Below, one piece after another: positions 43,355 through 51,885 of a stretch of DNA of 64,000 bases. Under the pieces are notes generated by a model. That model ran no database searches, was not told the DNA's origin, and worked only from the letters and a program-made list of their open reading frames with translations. Numbering within the stretch: the stretch's first letter is position 1; each line of letters begins with the position of its first letter. The position numbers were made by a program, and so were the translations under genes. This DNA comes from Trebonia kvetii (lineage in GTDB: Bacteria; Actinomycetota; Actinomycetes; Streptosporangiales; Streptosporangiaceae), in the NCBI RefSeq assembly GCF_007827045.1, contig NZ_RPFW01000006.1:186001-250000 (forward strand), given 5' to 3'.

Positions 43355-44230
43355 TCAACTTGGTCCGCCGGCGTCTGCGGCCTCCAGCCTGGCGTTAGAG
43401 GCGGCAACCTGTTCCGGATCGATCTCGAAACCCACGTACGAGCAGCCAAGGGACAGCGCCGCCAGCCCGGACGTGCCGCTGCCGGAGAACGGGTCGAGCA
43501 CCACTACGTCCGCACCGCAGCGGCCAAGCGCGGAGACGCACCGTCGCGGCAGCTCAAGCGGGAATCGCGAATAATGGGCCGGGCCCGCTATCCGCTCGTT
43601 CGAGAATTCCCAGACGCTTTTCACCGGCGGGTCGGTAAGGAAGGCGTGCTTTTCCGACCGGGTGAAGAGATACACAGGCTCATGCGCCCGGTGCGGCCGG
43701 CGGCAGCGCCCCTCTGGCATGGGATTCTTCTTCCGCCAGATGACCTCGCCGCGGAAGAGCCAGCCGTCGTCGCACATGCCGATGACCATCCGGTAGGGCA
43801 ACGCGAGCAGGTTGCCGTAGGTCAGCCACGGTGCGTCGGCCCGCCGGAGGTAGGCCTTCCGCTTGGCCCGCGGCTTGATGTACGCCGAGTTGTTCGCGAC
43901 GAGTCCCGCCTGGTCCGGCCCGAGCGAGCTATAGCCGTGATCGCCTGGGCGCCAGTTGACCGGCGTGTTGTACGCGTCGCCGATGTTGATCCAGACGAGG
44001 CCGTCCTCCTTCAGCTTCGGCAGGAAGACCCGGAATATCTGCACCAGCCGCCTGACGTACTCTCGCGGGTCTTCCTCCACGCCCATGCCGCCGGACATCC
44101 GCTGTCCCCAGTAGGGCGGCGAGGTGACGAGCACGTCGATGCTCTCGTCGGGCAGGACGGCGCCGAGCTCGGCGCAGTCGCCGAGCGCTACGCGATTGAG
44201 CGGGTAGGGACCGATCTTTCCGTGGCCCAT
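43355..44230 (-). CDS. Orphan DNA methyltransferase (TSPPYW, amino-methylating)
   Basis: A 291-residue SAM-dependent DNA methyltransferase. The catalytic motif IV TSPPYW is at residues 36-41, near the N-terminus. The SAM motif I DPFSGSGTSGLAALSLGCSY lies near the C-terminus, the circular order of beta-class enzymes. S-P-P-Y favours N4-cytosine methylation, although N6-adenine enzymes can share it. A target-recognition region lies in between (about residues 75-200). The ATG at 44230 is chosen because GGAGGACGG precedes it. No restriction enzyme gene is adjacent. Confidence 0.85.
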   Translation of the reverse strand: MGHGKIGPYPLNRVALGDCAELGAVLPDESIDVLVTSPPYWGQRMSGGMGVEEDPREYVRRLVQIFRVFLPKLKEDGLVWINIGDAYNTPVNWRPGDHGYSSLGPDQAGLVANNSAYIKPRAKRKAYLRRADAPWLTYGNLLALPYRMVIGMCDDGWLFRGEVIWRKKNPMPEGRCRRPHRAHEPVYLFTRSEKHAFLTDPPVKSVWEFSNERIAGPAHYSRFPLELPRRCVSALGRCGADVVVLDPFSGSGTSGLAALSLGCSYVGFEIDPEQVAASNARLEAADAGGPS

Positions 44231-44280
44231 CCGTCCTCCGCACCCGCCGGCAACCTCAGGTGCCTCACTGTAGTGCGCGA

Positions 44281-44317
44281 ACGGCCGGCCTGCCCGGAAC
44301 CCGGGCGGGCCGGCCGT
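44281..44317 (-). terminator. Terminator of the 44345-45418 gene
   Basis: Arms 44281-44297 and 44301-44317 form a 17-pair GC-rich stem with one G-T pair and a three-base loop, 28 bases after the stop on the minus strand. Confidence 0.7.
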
Positions 44318-44344
44318 GCCGCTCACGCTGTTTGCGCGCTTGAG

Positions 44345-45418
44345 CTAGCTGAGGTAGTAGATCTTCGCGATGAGGTTGCCCCTCGCACCGACCGCGTCGC
44401 CTCCGGCCAATTCCCTGGTGGATGCGCCAATCTGGGCGATGCTGCTGATCGCGCTGCCTGCCGGGTCAGTGGTGAGGCCGGGGAGCGTCGCCACGGTGAG
44501 CGTGCGGTGGGCGTTGCCGTAGTGCAGCAGCCGCGCGGGCTTGCCAGCGCCCTCGCTGACCGGGAACCACAGGCCCGCGGCACCGTCGGCCGCGGCCGCA
44601 CCGGGAACCGCGCTGCCCGAAGCGTAGGTAGCGACCTTCACCCAGGCATGGCCGTTGTACTCCAGGACCACGACCGGGCCACCGCCGCCGGCGGGCTTCG
44701 CGTGCTCGGAGACAATGGCGAACGGGGCACAGCCGCCGCAGCCGCCGGTGAAGATCGTGCTCACGGTCGCGTTCCTGGTCGACAGGAACCCGGCGACGCT
44801 CGTGGCCGTCCACTTCGCGCCATTCCAGTGCTCAAGCGTCGTGCCCGAGGCCGCCCACACGCTCTTGGACGACTGCGCGCTGCCGTTGGCGTAGCCCTTC
44901 GCCACCCGGGTCCAGGCCTTCCCGTTGAAGTGCCACACGCCCAGGTTCCCGCCGCCCTTCGCGGAGGTGCCGAACACCCAGACGTTGCTCGCCGAGAGGA
45001 AGGACGCGCTGCCGATCTCCGCGCCGAATGCCCCAAGGACCGTCCACGTTTGGCCGGTCCTCTTCAGCACCCGGCCCAGGCTGGTGGCCGCCAGCACCTC
45101 GTTGGGCGCGATTGCCTTGGCCGACACGATCCGCTCGCCGGTCTTCGCGACGTTGATGGTGTCGAAGGCCCATGACCCGTTGCCGCTGCGGGTGTACATC
45201 GACGGCTTAGTGCCGTGGAAGGCGAACGCGAACTCCGCGACCTTCCCGCCCGAGTACATGACCGAAGTGACCGCCGTGACCTCACCGCCGACTCCGCTAC
45301 GGCCGACCGATTGCCAGCCCGACGCCGTCGCCGATGTGGTCGCCGCGTTCGCCACTCCCGCGCCCAGGCTCAGCAGCGCCGCCGCCCCCGCGACAACCTT
45401 CAGCATCTTGCGCGCCAT
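44345..45418 (-). CDS. Secreted protein with propeller-like repeats, unknown
   Basis: A 357-residue exported protein: signal peptide MARKMLKVVAGAAALLSLGA ending near ANAATT, then repeated beta-blade-like stretches with Trp (NVWVFGTSAKGGG, SVWAASGTTLEHWNG, GHAWVKVATYASG). A CGGCAPF motif could form a local disulfide. A GGAG site precedes the ATG. It resembles the 34101 gene product in style but not clearly in sequence. No enzyme residues identified. Confidence 0.65.
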   Translation of the reverse strand: MARKMLKVVAGAAALLSLGAGVANAATTSATASGWQSVGRSGVGGEVTAVTSVMYSGGKVAEFAFAFHGTKPSMYTRSGNGSWAFDTINVAKTGERIVSAKAIAPNEVLAATSLGRVLKRTGQTWTVLGAFGAEIGSASFLSASNVWVFGTSAKGGGNLGVWHFNGKAWTRVAKGYANGSAQSSKSVWAASGTTLEHWNGAKWTATSVAGFLSTRNATVSTIFTGGCGGCAPFAIVSEHAKPAGGGGPVVVLEYNGHAWVKVATYASGSAVPGAAAADGAAGLWFPVSEGAGKPARLLHYGNAHRTLTVATLPGLTTDPAGSAISSIAQIGASTRELAGGDAVGARGNLIAKIYYLS

Positions 45419-45604
45419 GTCCTACTCCTCCGTCAGTCAGTCATCCCGTGAGACTTACGACATTTAAGACGGCGCTACCCAACGATTAGTTATCGCTTTG
45501 TTGATAACGGATAGGAAACGATGAATATCGATAACTTTGGGAGATCTTAAAGGTTCTGGATAGGACCTGAACCAACAATCCGGCGGCATCCCGCGCAGGC
45601 TTGC

Positions 45605-45751
45605 CGGGCGAAAGCCCGACTTAACAAGGCGGCACCAGAAGTGGAATCGTCCGCAGCTCTTGCCGGCGCAAGCCGGCATCGGGGGGTTCCGGGGGGTCGT
45701 CCCCCCGGAAGATATCCTCCGCGAGCCGTGGGAAGGTTGGCGAAGCCAACC
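45605..45751. repeat. Cluster of four tandem hairpins beside tRNA-Ser(UGA)
   Basis: Four separate perfect inverted repeats lie in 150 bases: 45605-45618 (5 bp, GAAA loop), 45661-45678 (7 bp, GCAA loop), 45687-45710 (10 bp, TCGT loop) and 45735-45751 (7 bp, GAA loop). They fill the gap on the 3' side of the tRNA gene. No protein frame with support is present. Confidence 0.6.
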
Positions 45752-45768
45752 GAACAGGGAGTGCCGAG

Positions 45769-45857
45769 CGGAGGGCGTGGGATTCGAACCCACGAGGTCG
45801 GTCTCCCGACCTAGTTGTTTTCAAGACAACCGCCATCGGCCACTAGGCGAGCCCTCC
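45769..45857 (-). tRNA. tRNA-Ser (anticodon UGA)
   Basis: An 89-base class II tRNA. Acceptor GGAGGGC (5' end at 45857) pairs with GCCCTCC, followed by discriminator G. The anticodon loop CTTGAAA gives UGA. A long variable arm and T-loop GGTTCGAATCC are present. No CCA is encoded. Confidence 0.93.
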
Positions 45858-45870
45858 TGTGTGCATAACC

Positions 45871-47460
45871 TTACGCGAGCGGCGAGCTTGACGCGGCATT
45901 CGCGATCGAACGGCCGGGCCGGGCGAAGCCGTCGGCTACCAGGGCGGCGAGGGTCAGGTAGGCGTCGGCGGTCTCGGCGCTGAGGTACTCGAGTTCCACC
46001 TCTGCCCCCTCCTCGAGATGCGGGTCGTACGGGATGCGCACGACCGCGCGGCAGCGGGCGGCGAAGTGCTGTTCCAGGCGGTCCAGGTCGACGGTTGACC
46101 TGCTGTTGCGCCGGATCGCGGACAGCACGACGACCCCGTTGCGCACCAGGTCGCCGTAGTCGTGCGCCTCCAGCCAGTCGAGCGTCGCGCTCGCGCTGCG
46201 CGCGCCGTCCACCGACGGGGAGCTGACGAGAACGATCTGGTCAGCGAGTTCGAGTATCCCCGACATGGCCGAATGCAGCAGGCCGGTACCGCAGTCGGTG
46301 ATGCAGATCGAGTAGTAGTGCTCGAGCACGCCGACCACCGCACGGTAGTCGTCGGCGCTGAACGCCACCGAGACCCCCGGGTCGCGGTCGGACGCGAGGA
46401 TCTCGAGCCTGCTCGGTGCCTGGGACGTGAACTTGCGGACGTCGGCGTACCTGCCGATCATCGCGCGCTCATTGAGCAGGTCGCGGATGGTGGCCGTGGT
46501 TTCGAGCCGGACCTTGTCCGACAGGGTGCCCCTGTCGGGGTTCCCGTCCACCGCAATCACCCGGTCACCGCGCAGCGACGCCAGGGTGGCGCCGAGGGCG
46601 ACGGTCGCCGTGGTCTTGCCCACCCCGCCCTTGAGGCTGAGCACGGCCACCCGGTGATGACCGCCTGCGATCGGGGTCTTGACGCGGCCGGTCAGTTCGC
46701 GCCGCCGCAGGCCGGCCGACGATTCGCCGACGCGGATCAGGCCGCCGCTCGCGCGGTACACCGTCTGCCGCCAGCCGCTGTCCGGCCGTGGCCGCCTGCC
46801 CTGAAGCAGCAGGTCGGAGCTGAGTGCCTCCGAGTTCGGCCGTTCGAGGCCATCTGGCGGCGTCCTGGTGCCGTTCGTATCAAGCGGGGGCGGCGCGGTG
46901 AGCGGCTGGCCGGGCGCCTCGTGGTCCGCCGCCGCGCGGACCGCAGACCACGGCACCGAGGGGCCGTGCAGCGGAGGCGCCTGATCCGGTTCCCGCGGCG
47001 CCGTGTACGGGTGCGGCGACCAGCACGGGCGGCCGGCCGGCCGGTGCTCGGCAGGCTCGACAGCCTCGGCGGGCTCGCCAGGCTCGGCCGGCCGGACGGG
47101 CTCGTGGGGCCGGACGGGCTCGTGGGGCCAGGTTTCCGGCGGCCTCGGCCAGGCAGGCGCGCGGGGCCCGTCGGTCGGCTCGGGGTACGGGGGAAAGTCG
47201 AGTACGCCGCTCGCGTAGTCTCGCGCCGGTGCGGGCATCTCCGGAAACTCGGGGTCGGGCAGCGCGTCGGAGTTCGGCAACTGCTCCATCACCGGCACGT
47301 CGGGCAGCGTGGCGCCGGGATCCCGTTCGTCGCGCCCGGCACCGCCGGGCCCGAACGGGAAGACTTCCGTCGTCTTCAGCTCGTGGTCCGTTTCGGGATT
47401 GTCATGCTCGTTCGGTGTCATTGGCCGCCCCCAATAGCCACCTGTTCGGTTCATTGCCAT
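45871..47460 (-). CDS. ParA/MinD-like ATPase with proline-rich N-terminus
   Basis: A 529-residue protein in two parts. Residues 1-250 are proline/glutamate-rich and disordered, with repeated PHEPVR units. Residues 265-529 are a SIMIBI ATPase with deviant Walker A LSLKGGVGKTT, DGNPDRGTLSD and the switch region ITDCGTGLLHSAMSG. In actinobacteria such proteins are related to the EspI/ParA-like ATPases linked to type VII secretion or polar positioning. No secretion genes are in the window. ATG 47460 is used; ATG 47421 is an alternative. Confidence 0.8.
   Translation of the reverse strand: MAMNRTGGYWGRPMTPNEHDNPETDHELKTTEVFPFGPGGAGRDERDPGATLPDVPVMEQLPNSDALPDPEFPEMPAPARDYASGVLDFPPYPEPTDGPRAPAWPRPPETWPHEPVRPHEPVRPAEPGEPAEAVEPAEHRPAGRPCWSPHPYTAPREPDQAPPLHGPSVPWSAVRAAADHEAPGQPLTAPPPLDTNGTRTPPDGLERPNSEALSSDLLLQGRRPRPDSGWRQTVYRASGGLIRVGESSAGLRRRELTGRVKTPIAGGHHRVAVLSLKGGVGKTTATVALGATLASLRGDRVIAVDGNPDRGTLSDKVRLETTATIRDLLNERAMIGRYADVRKFTSQAPSRLEILASDRDPGVSVAFSADDYRAVVGVLEHYYSICITDCGTGLLHSAMSGILELADQIVLVSSPSVDGARSASATLDWLEAHDYGDLVRNGVVVLSAIRRNSRSTVDLDRLEQHFAARCRAVVRIPYDPHLEEGAEVELEYLSAETADAYLTLAALVADGFARPGRSIANAASSSPLA
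47093..47128 (-). repeat. 18-bp tandem duplication in the ParA-like gene
   Basis: CGGACGGGCTCGTGGGGC occurs twice in tandem (47093-47110, 47111-47128) and encodes the doubled PHEPVR-type unit of the disordered region. Confidence 0.85.
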
Positions 47461-47589
47461 GCTCGTAGCGGCACGCCGCCGCAGGGGATACCCGCGATCT
47501 CACCGCGATATCGTCAGCTCATTACGCAGCACCCCGCCCGGTGGCATTGACAGACCCTGTCCATGAGGTTCCCGCGCAAGGAGGCAGCT

Positions 47590-48570
47590 ATGCACGCGGT
47601 CATCATCAGCGAGCCAGGCGGTCCCGAGGTTCTCCAGTGGATCGAGGTGCCTGACCCGCAGCCGGCGCCGGGCGAGGTCCTCATCGACGTGGCTGCGTCG
47701 GCCGTCAACAGGGCCGACATGATGCAGCGCCAGGGGTTCTACCCGCCGCCCCAGGGTGCGCCGGCCTACCCAGGTCTCGAGTGCTCGGGCACCATCGCGG
47801 CGCTCGGCGAGGGAGTGGCCGGCTGGCGTGTCGGCGAGCAGGTGTGCGCCCTGCTGGCCGGCGGCGGTTACGCCGAGAAGGTCGCGGTGCCCGCGGGCCA
47901 GTTGCTGCGCGTTCCGCAGAGCACGACGCTGTTCGAGGCCGCCGCCCTACCCGAGACGGTCTGCACCGTGTACTCCAACGTCTTCCAGGGCGCCCGCCTG
48001 GCCAGCGGTGAGACGCTGCTCATCCACGGCGGCGGCGGCGGCATCGGCACGACCGCGATCCAGCTCGGCAAGCACGCCGGGGCCATTGTCGCGGTCACCG
48101 CCGGCTCGCAGGAGAAGCTCGACGCCTGCCGCGAACTCGGCGCGGACATCTTGATCAACTACCGGGAAGACGACTTCGCGGAGCGGCTGATGGAAGCCAC
48201 CGGCGGCCACGGTGCGGACGTGATTCTCGACATCATCGGCGCCGGCTACCTGGCAAGAAACCTCGCCGCTCTCGCCCCGGACGGGCGGATCGCGAACATC
48301 GGGCTGCAGCAGGGCCGCACCGCGGAACTCGACCTTAGCCTGCTCATGTCCAAGCGTGGCACCATCATGTCCACCACGCTGCGTGCCCGGCCCGCGGAGC
48401 AGAAGGCCAGCATCGTCAAGGCGGTGGCCGCGAACGTGTGGCCGCTCGTGGACGCGGGCGTGATCCGGCCCGTCATCGACCGCGAACTGCCCATGAGGCA
48501 GGCGGGCGAGGCGCACCGCATCATGACGGCGTCCAGCCACACGGGGAAGATCGTGCTGCGCACCGAGTGA
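47590..48570 (+). CDS. NAD(P)H quinone oxidoreductase, zinc-less MDR family
   Basis: A 326-residue medium-chain dehydrogenase/reductase of the quinone oxidoreductase (PIG3-like) branch. It has AASAVNRADMMQRQGFYPPP, GLECSGTIAALG, the nucleotide-binding LLIHGGGGGIGTTAIQLGKH and the terminal SSHTGKIVL. The zinc cysteine cluster of alcohol dehydrogenases is absent. A consensus AAGGAGG site precedes ATG 47590, which gives the family start MHAVIISEPGGPEVL; the upstream codons are not part of the protein. It reduces small quinones or enones with NADPH. Confidence 0.9.
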   Translation: MHAVIISEPGGPEVLQWIEVPDPQPAPGEVLIDVAASAVNRADMMQRQGFYPPPQGAPAYPGLECSGTIAALGEGVAGWRVGEQVCALLAGGGYAEKVAVPAGQLLRVPQSTTLFEAAALPETVCTVYSNVFQGARLASGETLLIHGGGGGIGTTAIQLGKHAGAIVAVTAGSQEKLDACRELGADILINYREDDFAERLMEATGGHGADVILDIIGAGYLARNLAALAPDGRIANIGLQQGRTAELDLSLLMSKRGTIMSTTLRARPAEQKASIVKAVAANVWPLVDAGVIRPVIDRELPMRQAGEAHRIMTASSHTGKIVLRTE

Positions 48571-48597
48571 CCGCGGCAACCCGATAGCGTGTGAACC

Positions 48598-49137
48598 ATG
48601 AGCGACGAAAACAGCCCAGAAGACCAGGGAAGGCATCAGGTCGTCGTCGTCGGGCCCGACGGCATGGCCATCGGCACCGCCCAGGACGACCTCGGGGACG
48701 CGCAAGCAGAGCGTTCGGTCACCGAGATGGTCGAGCAGCCGGCCAAGGTCATGCGGATCGGCTCGATGATCCGCCAGTTGCTCGAGGAGGTTAAGTCCGC
48801 GCCGCTTGATGAGAAGAGCCGCGCGCGGCTGAAGGAGATCCACCAGAACTCCATCAAGGAGCTTGAGGACGGGCTCGCGCCTGAGCTCATCGCGGAACTT
48901 GAGCGGCTATCGCTCCCGTTCGAGGACGGGACGCCGAGCGAGGCGGAGCTTCGCGTCGCGCAGGCTCAGCTCGTGGGCTGGCTCGAGGGCCTGTTCCACG
49001 GCATTCAGACCACCCTGTTCGCGCAGCAGATGGCGGCCAGGGCCCAACTCGAGCAGATGCGCCGCGCGCTTCCCCCGGGCATCATGCCCGCCCCCGACCC
49101 GGACCAGCCATCACGCGGCTCGGGCCCGTACCTTTGA
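48598..49137 (+). CDS. bpa: Bacterial proteasome activator Bpa (PafE)
   Basis: A 179-residue ATP-independent activator that opens the 20S proteasome gate. The helical-bundle core runs from VEQPAKVMRIGSMIRQLLEEV to QTTLFAQQMAARAQLEQMR (ends cited). The C-terminus GPYL corresponds to the GQYL tail that docks into the proteasome. Length matches mycobacterial homologues. It is 27 bases after the oxidoreductase stop. TAGCGT lies nine bases before the ATG, so it may also have its own leaderless transcript. Confidence 0.92.
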   Translation: MSDENSPEDQGRHQVVVVGPDGMAIGTAQDDLGDAQAERSVTEMVEQPAKVMRIGSMIRQLLEEVKSAPLDEKSRARLKEIHQNSIKELEDGLAPELIAELERLSLPFEDGTPSEAELRVAQAQLVGWLEGLFHGIQTTLFAQQMAARAQLEQMRRALPPGIMPAPDPDQPSRGSGPYL

Positions 49138-49180
49138 CTGCCCGGCCTCTTCGGCTCGGATTCTTTCGCTGACGGTTACC

Positions 49181-49209
49181 TCCCTGACCTGGTTTAGCCA
49201 GGTCAGGGA
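49181..49209. terminator. Bidirectional terminator between bpa and pheA
   Basis: A perfect 12-bp stem (49181-49192 with 49198-49209) and a five-base loop TTTAG. It overlaps the pheA stop codon and lies between convergent genes. Confidence 0.75.
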
Positions 49210-50129
49210 CGGCCGTACCTGAGCCGGGCCAGCCAGGCCGCCGCCTCGGCGAACTCCGCATCCGATGTCCCTCGCCTGACCTGTGTCCGCCCTCCGTCAC
49301 AGCGCGGATAGCTGCCGAGGAACCGGACCTCGGCGCAGACACGGCGGACGCCCATCATCGCCTCGCCGACGCGGGCATCGTCGATGTGCCCCTCGCAGTC
49401 GATGAAGAAAAAGTAGCTGCCAAGCCCGTCCCCCGTTGGCCGCGACTGGATCGTGGACAGGTTGATCCCGCGCACCGCGAACTCGGTGAGGATCTCCATT
49501 AGCGCGCCCGCGTGGTCATCCGCGAGGAACGCGGCGAGCGAGGTCCGGTCAGCCCCGGTTGGCGGCGGCAGCGAGCCGGGCGGCGCCACCTCGACGAACC
49601 GGGTCATCGCGTTCGACCGGTCGTGCACGTCGGGAGCGAGCACTGTCAGGCCGTACCGGGGAGCGGCCGCGGCCGAGGCAAGCGCAGCGTCCAGATCACC
49701 CTCACCGACCCGCCGTGCCGCCTCGGCGTTGGAGGAGAGCGGCACCCATTCGCGCCCAGGGAGGTTCGTCGCCAGCCACCGCCTGCACTGGCCCTCCGCC
49801 TGCGGGTGACCGCCGACCGTCTTCACGTCGGCCAGCGTGGTGCCTTCGCGCGCGAGCAGCCCGAACTCGATGGGCAGCCGCGTCTCGGCCCAGATGAGCA
49901 CGTCACCGCCGCCCGCCAGGTCATCGACCGTCGCGGTGACGATGCCCTCGACCGATGACTCGATGGGCACCACCGCACGTTCGGCCGCTCCGGTCCGCAC
50001 CGCGGTAAGGGCGGCGCCGACGGAGGCGCAGGGGACGAGCTCCGCGTCGGCGCGAGCCCGCGAGGTGGCGAGCACGGCCGCCGCCGCCTCTGTAAACGTC
50101 CCCTCGGGCCCGAGATAGGCATAGCGCAT
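49203..50129 (-). CDS. pheA: Prephenate dehydratase
   Basis: Converts prephenate to phenylpyruvate in phenylalanine synthesis. From ATG 50129 the product has 308 residues and the family start MRYAYLGPEGTFTEAA. It has VVPIESSVEGIVTATVDDL, the LPIEFGLLAREG segment, the NAMTRFVEV (TRF) catalytic motif and a C-terminal ACT domain with the GINLSTIQSRP and YFFFIDCEGH motifs that bind phenylalanine. It is the stand-alone form without chorismate mutase. It is seven bases after the DUF4446 gene, so probably cotranscribed. Confidence 0.94.
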   Translation of the reverse strand: MRYAYLGPEGTFTEAAAAVLATSRARADAELVPCASVGAALTAVRTGAAERAVVPIESSVEGIVTATVDDLAGGGDVLIWAETRLPIEFGLLAREGTTLADVKTVGGHPQAEGQCRRWLATNLPGREWVPLSSNAEAARRVGEGDLDAALASAAAAPRYGLTVLAPDVHDRSNAMTRFVEVAPPGSLPPPTGADRTSLAAFLADDHAGALMEILTEFAVRGINLSTIQSRPTGDGLGSYFFFIDCEGHIDDARVGEAMMGVRRVCAEVRFLGSYPRCDGGRTQVRRGTSDAEFAEAAAWLARLRYGRP

Positions 50130-50136
50130 GGTCCCA

Positions 50137-50604
50137 TCATGCCGTAGCTTCGGCCCGCCGCGACGCACGGTCGCCGGGGCTGGCGGGCGCTGGCACGGCC
50201 GGTACGGTCCCGTCGCCGCGCCGCGCGGTACGGACGGCCTGCGCCTCCTCGGGCGACAGTTCCAGCTCGCCCTCGCCGCCCACGACCGGCTTGGCGTAGG
50301 TGCGGGTCTCCGCACGGCCGTTGATCGAGCTGAGGACCACCCCGTCACCCATGGCGTCGAGTAGCGCAAGGGAGAACGAGAACTGCCCGGACATCTCGTT
50401 CAGCGCGTCATACCTGACGACCGCGACATCCCGCAGCGCCCTCGGGTCAACGGTGCCGCGCGATCCCACTGCGCCCTCCACCAGGTCGCGGCACTCGCGT
50501 ACGGCTCGCGCCGCCCGCCGGCTCGCGACCACCCCGGCCGCGACGCCGATCACGCCGGCCAGCGCACCTGCAACAGAAATCGCGATCAGTATCACGATCA
50601 GCAC
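50137..50604 (-). CDS. DUF4446 family protein
   Basis: A 155-residue protein with one N-terminal span (about residues 2-26) and the conserved VDPRALRDVAVVRYDALNEM, GQFSFSLALLDAMGDGVVL and SSINGRAETRTYAKPV that define DUF4446 (ends cited). Function unknown; it sits upstream of pheA in many actinobacteria. Confidence 0.85.
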   Translation of the reverse strand: MLIVILIAISVAGALAGVIGVAAGVVASRRAARAVRECRDLVEGAVGSRGTVDPRALRDVAVVRYDALNEMSGQFSFSLALLDAMGDGVVLSSINGRAETRTYAKPVVGGEGELELSPEEAQAVRTARRGDGTVPAVPAPASPGDRASRRAEATA

Positions 50605-50684
50605 TATACCTGTGACCCTCAGTCATCATCGGGCGGCCGTCCCCGGCCAGCGAACCAGGTCCGGCACTGCCGCGTCCGCCGCCG

Positions 50685-51377
50685 CTACCGAACCCGCACG
50701 GCCAGCGCCCTGGCGACATCGGCGAACTGCCGCGCGCGGTGCAACTGCGCCGCCAGGTCCTTGCCGGTCGCGCGGTGCGCCATGTCGACCTCGACCTCCA
50801 GGACCCGCAGGCCCTTGCGCTTCAGGTCGATGGTCATCGCGGTCTCCACGCCGAAACCGCGTGCGAGCGGTCGGGCGGCATCGAAGCCGGCCCTGGTCAG
50901 GCAGCGCTGGCCGTTCAGCGGCTGCGCGGGTGCCCAGCCGGTCGCGTGCCTGATCCCCGCGCCGGACAGCCGCACCACGAAGCCGTGGCCGCCCTGCCTG
51001 ACCCGGTTCTTGAAGACGGCGATGGTCATGTCGGCGGCGCCCGCCGCCACCGGTTCGATGAGCGGGCCCGCGGCCGCCGCTGTCGGCCCGAGGTCGGCAT
51101 CGAGGAACAGGAGATGACGAGGACCGCGCCGGTCACGCCGGTCGATATCGCCGACCGCCGCTGCGCCGGCCGTCATGGCCGCCGCCTTGCCATGGTTCCT
51201 CGAGCTCCGCCACACCGTCGCGCCCGCCCGCCTTGCCAAGCCGACGGTGTCGTCGGTGGACCCGTCGCTCGCGACAAGCACCACGTCGACACCGGGCAGC
51301 GTCAACGCGGCGGTCACGGTCGCGGCGATGAGGTCGGCCTCGTTGTAGGCCGGGATGACGACGGCTACCGGCGGCAT
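50685..51377 (-). CDS. GT2 family glycosyltransferase (GpgS/DPM-like)
   Basis: A 230-residue soluble GT-A enzyme. It opens PPVAVVIPAYNEADLIAATV, with the nucleotide site VLVASDGSTDDTVGLAR and the metal motif LLFLDADLGPT. It has LNGQRCLTRAGFD and VETAMTIDLKRKGLRVLEV, as in small actinobacterial synthases of the glucosyl-3-phosphoglycerate or polyprenyl-phosphate type. TACGAT lies six bases before the ATG, suggesting a leaderless mRNA. The substrate is not determinable. Confidence 0.8.
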   Translation of the reverse strand: MPPVAVVIPAYNEADLIAATVTAALTLPGVDVVLVASDGSTDDTVGLARRAGATVWRSSRNHGKAAAMTAGAAAVGDIDRRDRRGPRHLLFLDADLGPTAAAAGPLIEPVAAGAADMTIAVFKNRVRQGGHGFVVRLSGAGIRHATGWAPAQPLNGQRCLTRAGFDAARPLARGFGVETAMTIDLKRKGLRVLEVEVDMAHRATGKDLAAQLHRARQFADVARALAVRVR

Positions 51378-51401
51378 GAGCCGATCGTAGCCGCGGTCCT
51401 G

Positions 51402-51743
51402 CTAGTTGGCCGGGAAGTCGGCGACGGTAAACACGGCGTCAAGGCCGGTTACCGACAAGATCTTTCTGACCGCGGGACGCGGCGCCGCCAACTCCAGTTC
51501 ACCGCCGCGCTCGCGCGCTTGGCGGAGACAGGAGAGCAGCACGTTCATGCCGGTGGAGTCACAGAACTCCACGCCCGACATGTCGATGACGACGCGCGAC
51601 GACGGGGCTGCGCTTGCGATGACCGCGGCGAGCTCACTCTGTAGCCGCGGAGCGGTGTAGAGGTCGATTTCGCCCGTCGCGATCACTAGCTCGTGATCGC
51701 CCTGAGATCGACTCGAGACATTCAGCTCCACGGCTGGAACCAT
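51402..51743 (-). CDS. STAS domain anti-sigma factor antagonist
   Basis: A 113-residue SpoIIAA/RsbV-like protein. The phosphorylatable serine is in VEFCDSTGMNVLLS (CDSTG, about residue 64), and the fold is a single STAS domain from about residue 16 to 108. Such proteins release sigma factors by binding HATPase anti-sigma kinases. A candidate HATPase partner is 1.5 kb upstream on the same strand, separated by the ADI-like gene. Confidence 0.88.
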   Translation of the reverse strand: MVPAVELNVSSRSQGDHELVIATGEIDLYTAPRLQSELAAVIASAAPSSRVVIDMSGVEFCDSTGMNVLLSCLRQARERGGELELAAPRPAVRKILSVTGLDAVFTVADFPAN

Positions 51744-51885
51744 ACCGCCCCGTACGGGCGAAACGCTAGGGATGATGGCACCGACTGTGGCCTAACTCAC
51801 ACTCTGTTAACAGGCATCCCTCTGCGTATCACCACGTAACAGGCCCTCATAGGCGTATTATCCGCCATTTCAAACCTAGACTCCG

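Noticed and set aside
43574..45175. 533-residue plus-strand frame opposite the methyltransferase and secreted protein
   Set aside because: Antisense of genes with clear motifs and signal peptide.
34101..45418. The two secreted propeller-like proteins as a recent duplication
   Set aside because: They share style and Trp-containing blades but not alignable blocks by eye.
45600..45760. CRISPR array
   Set aside because: The repeats are separate hairpins with different stem sequences and no regular spacers.
22704..45857. att-site direct repeats between the three tRNA-Ser genes
   Set aside because: Similarity is limited to the T-arm shared by all serine tRNAs; no longer exact duplication is seen.
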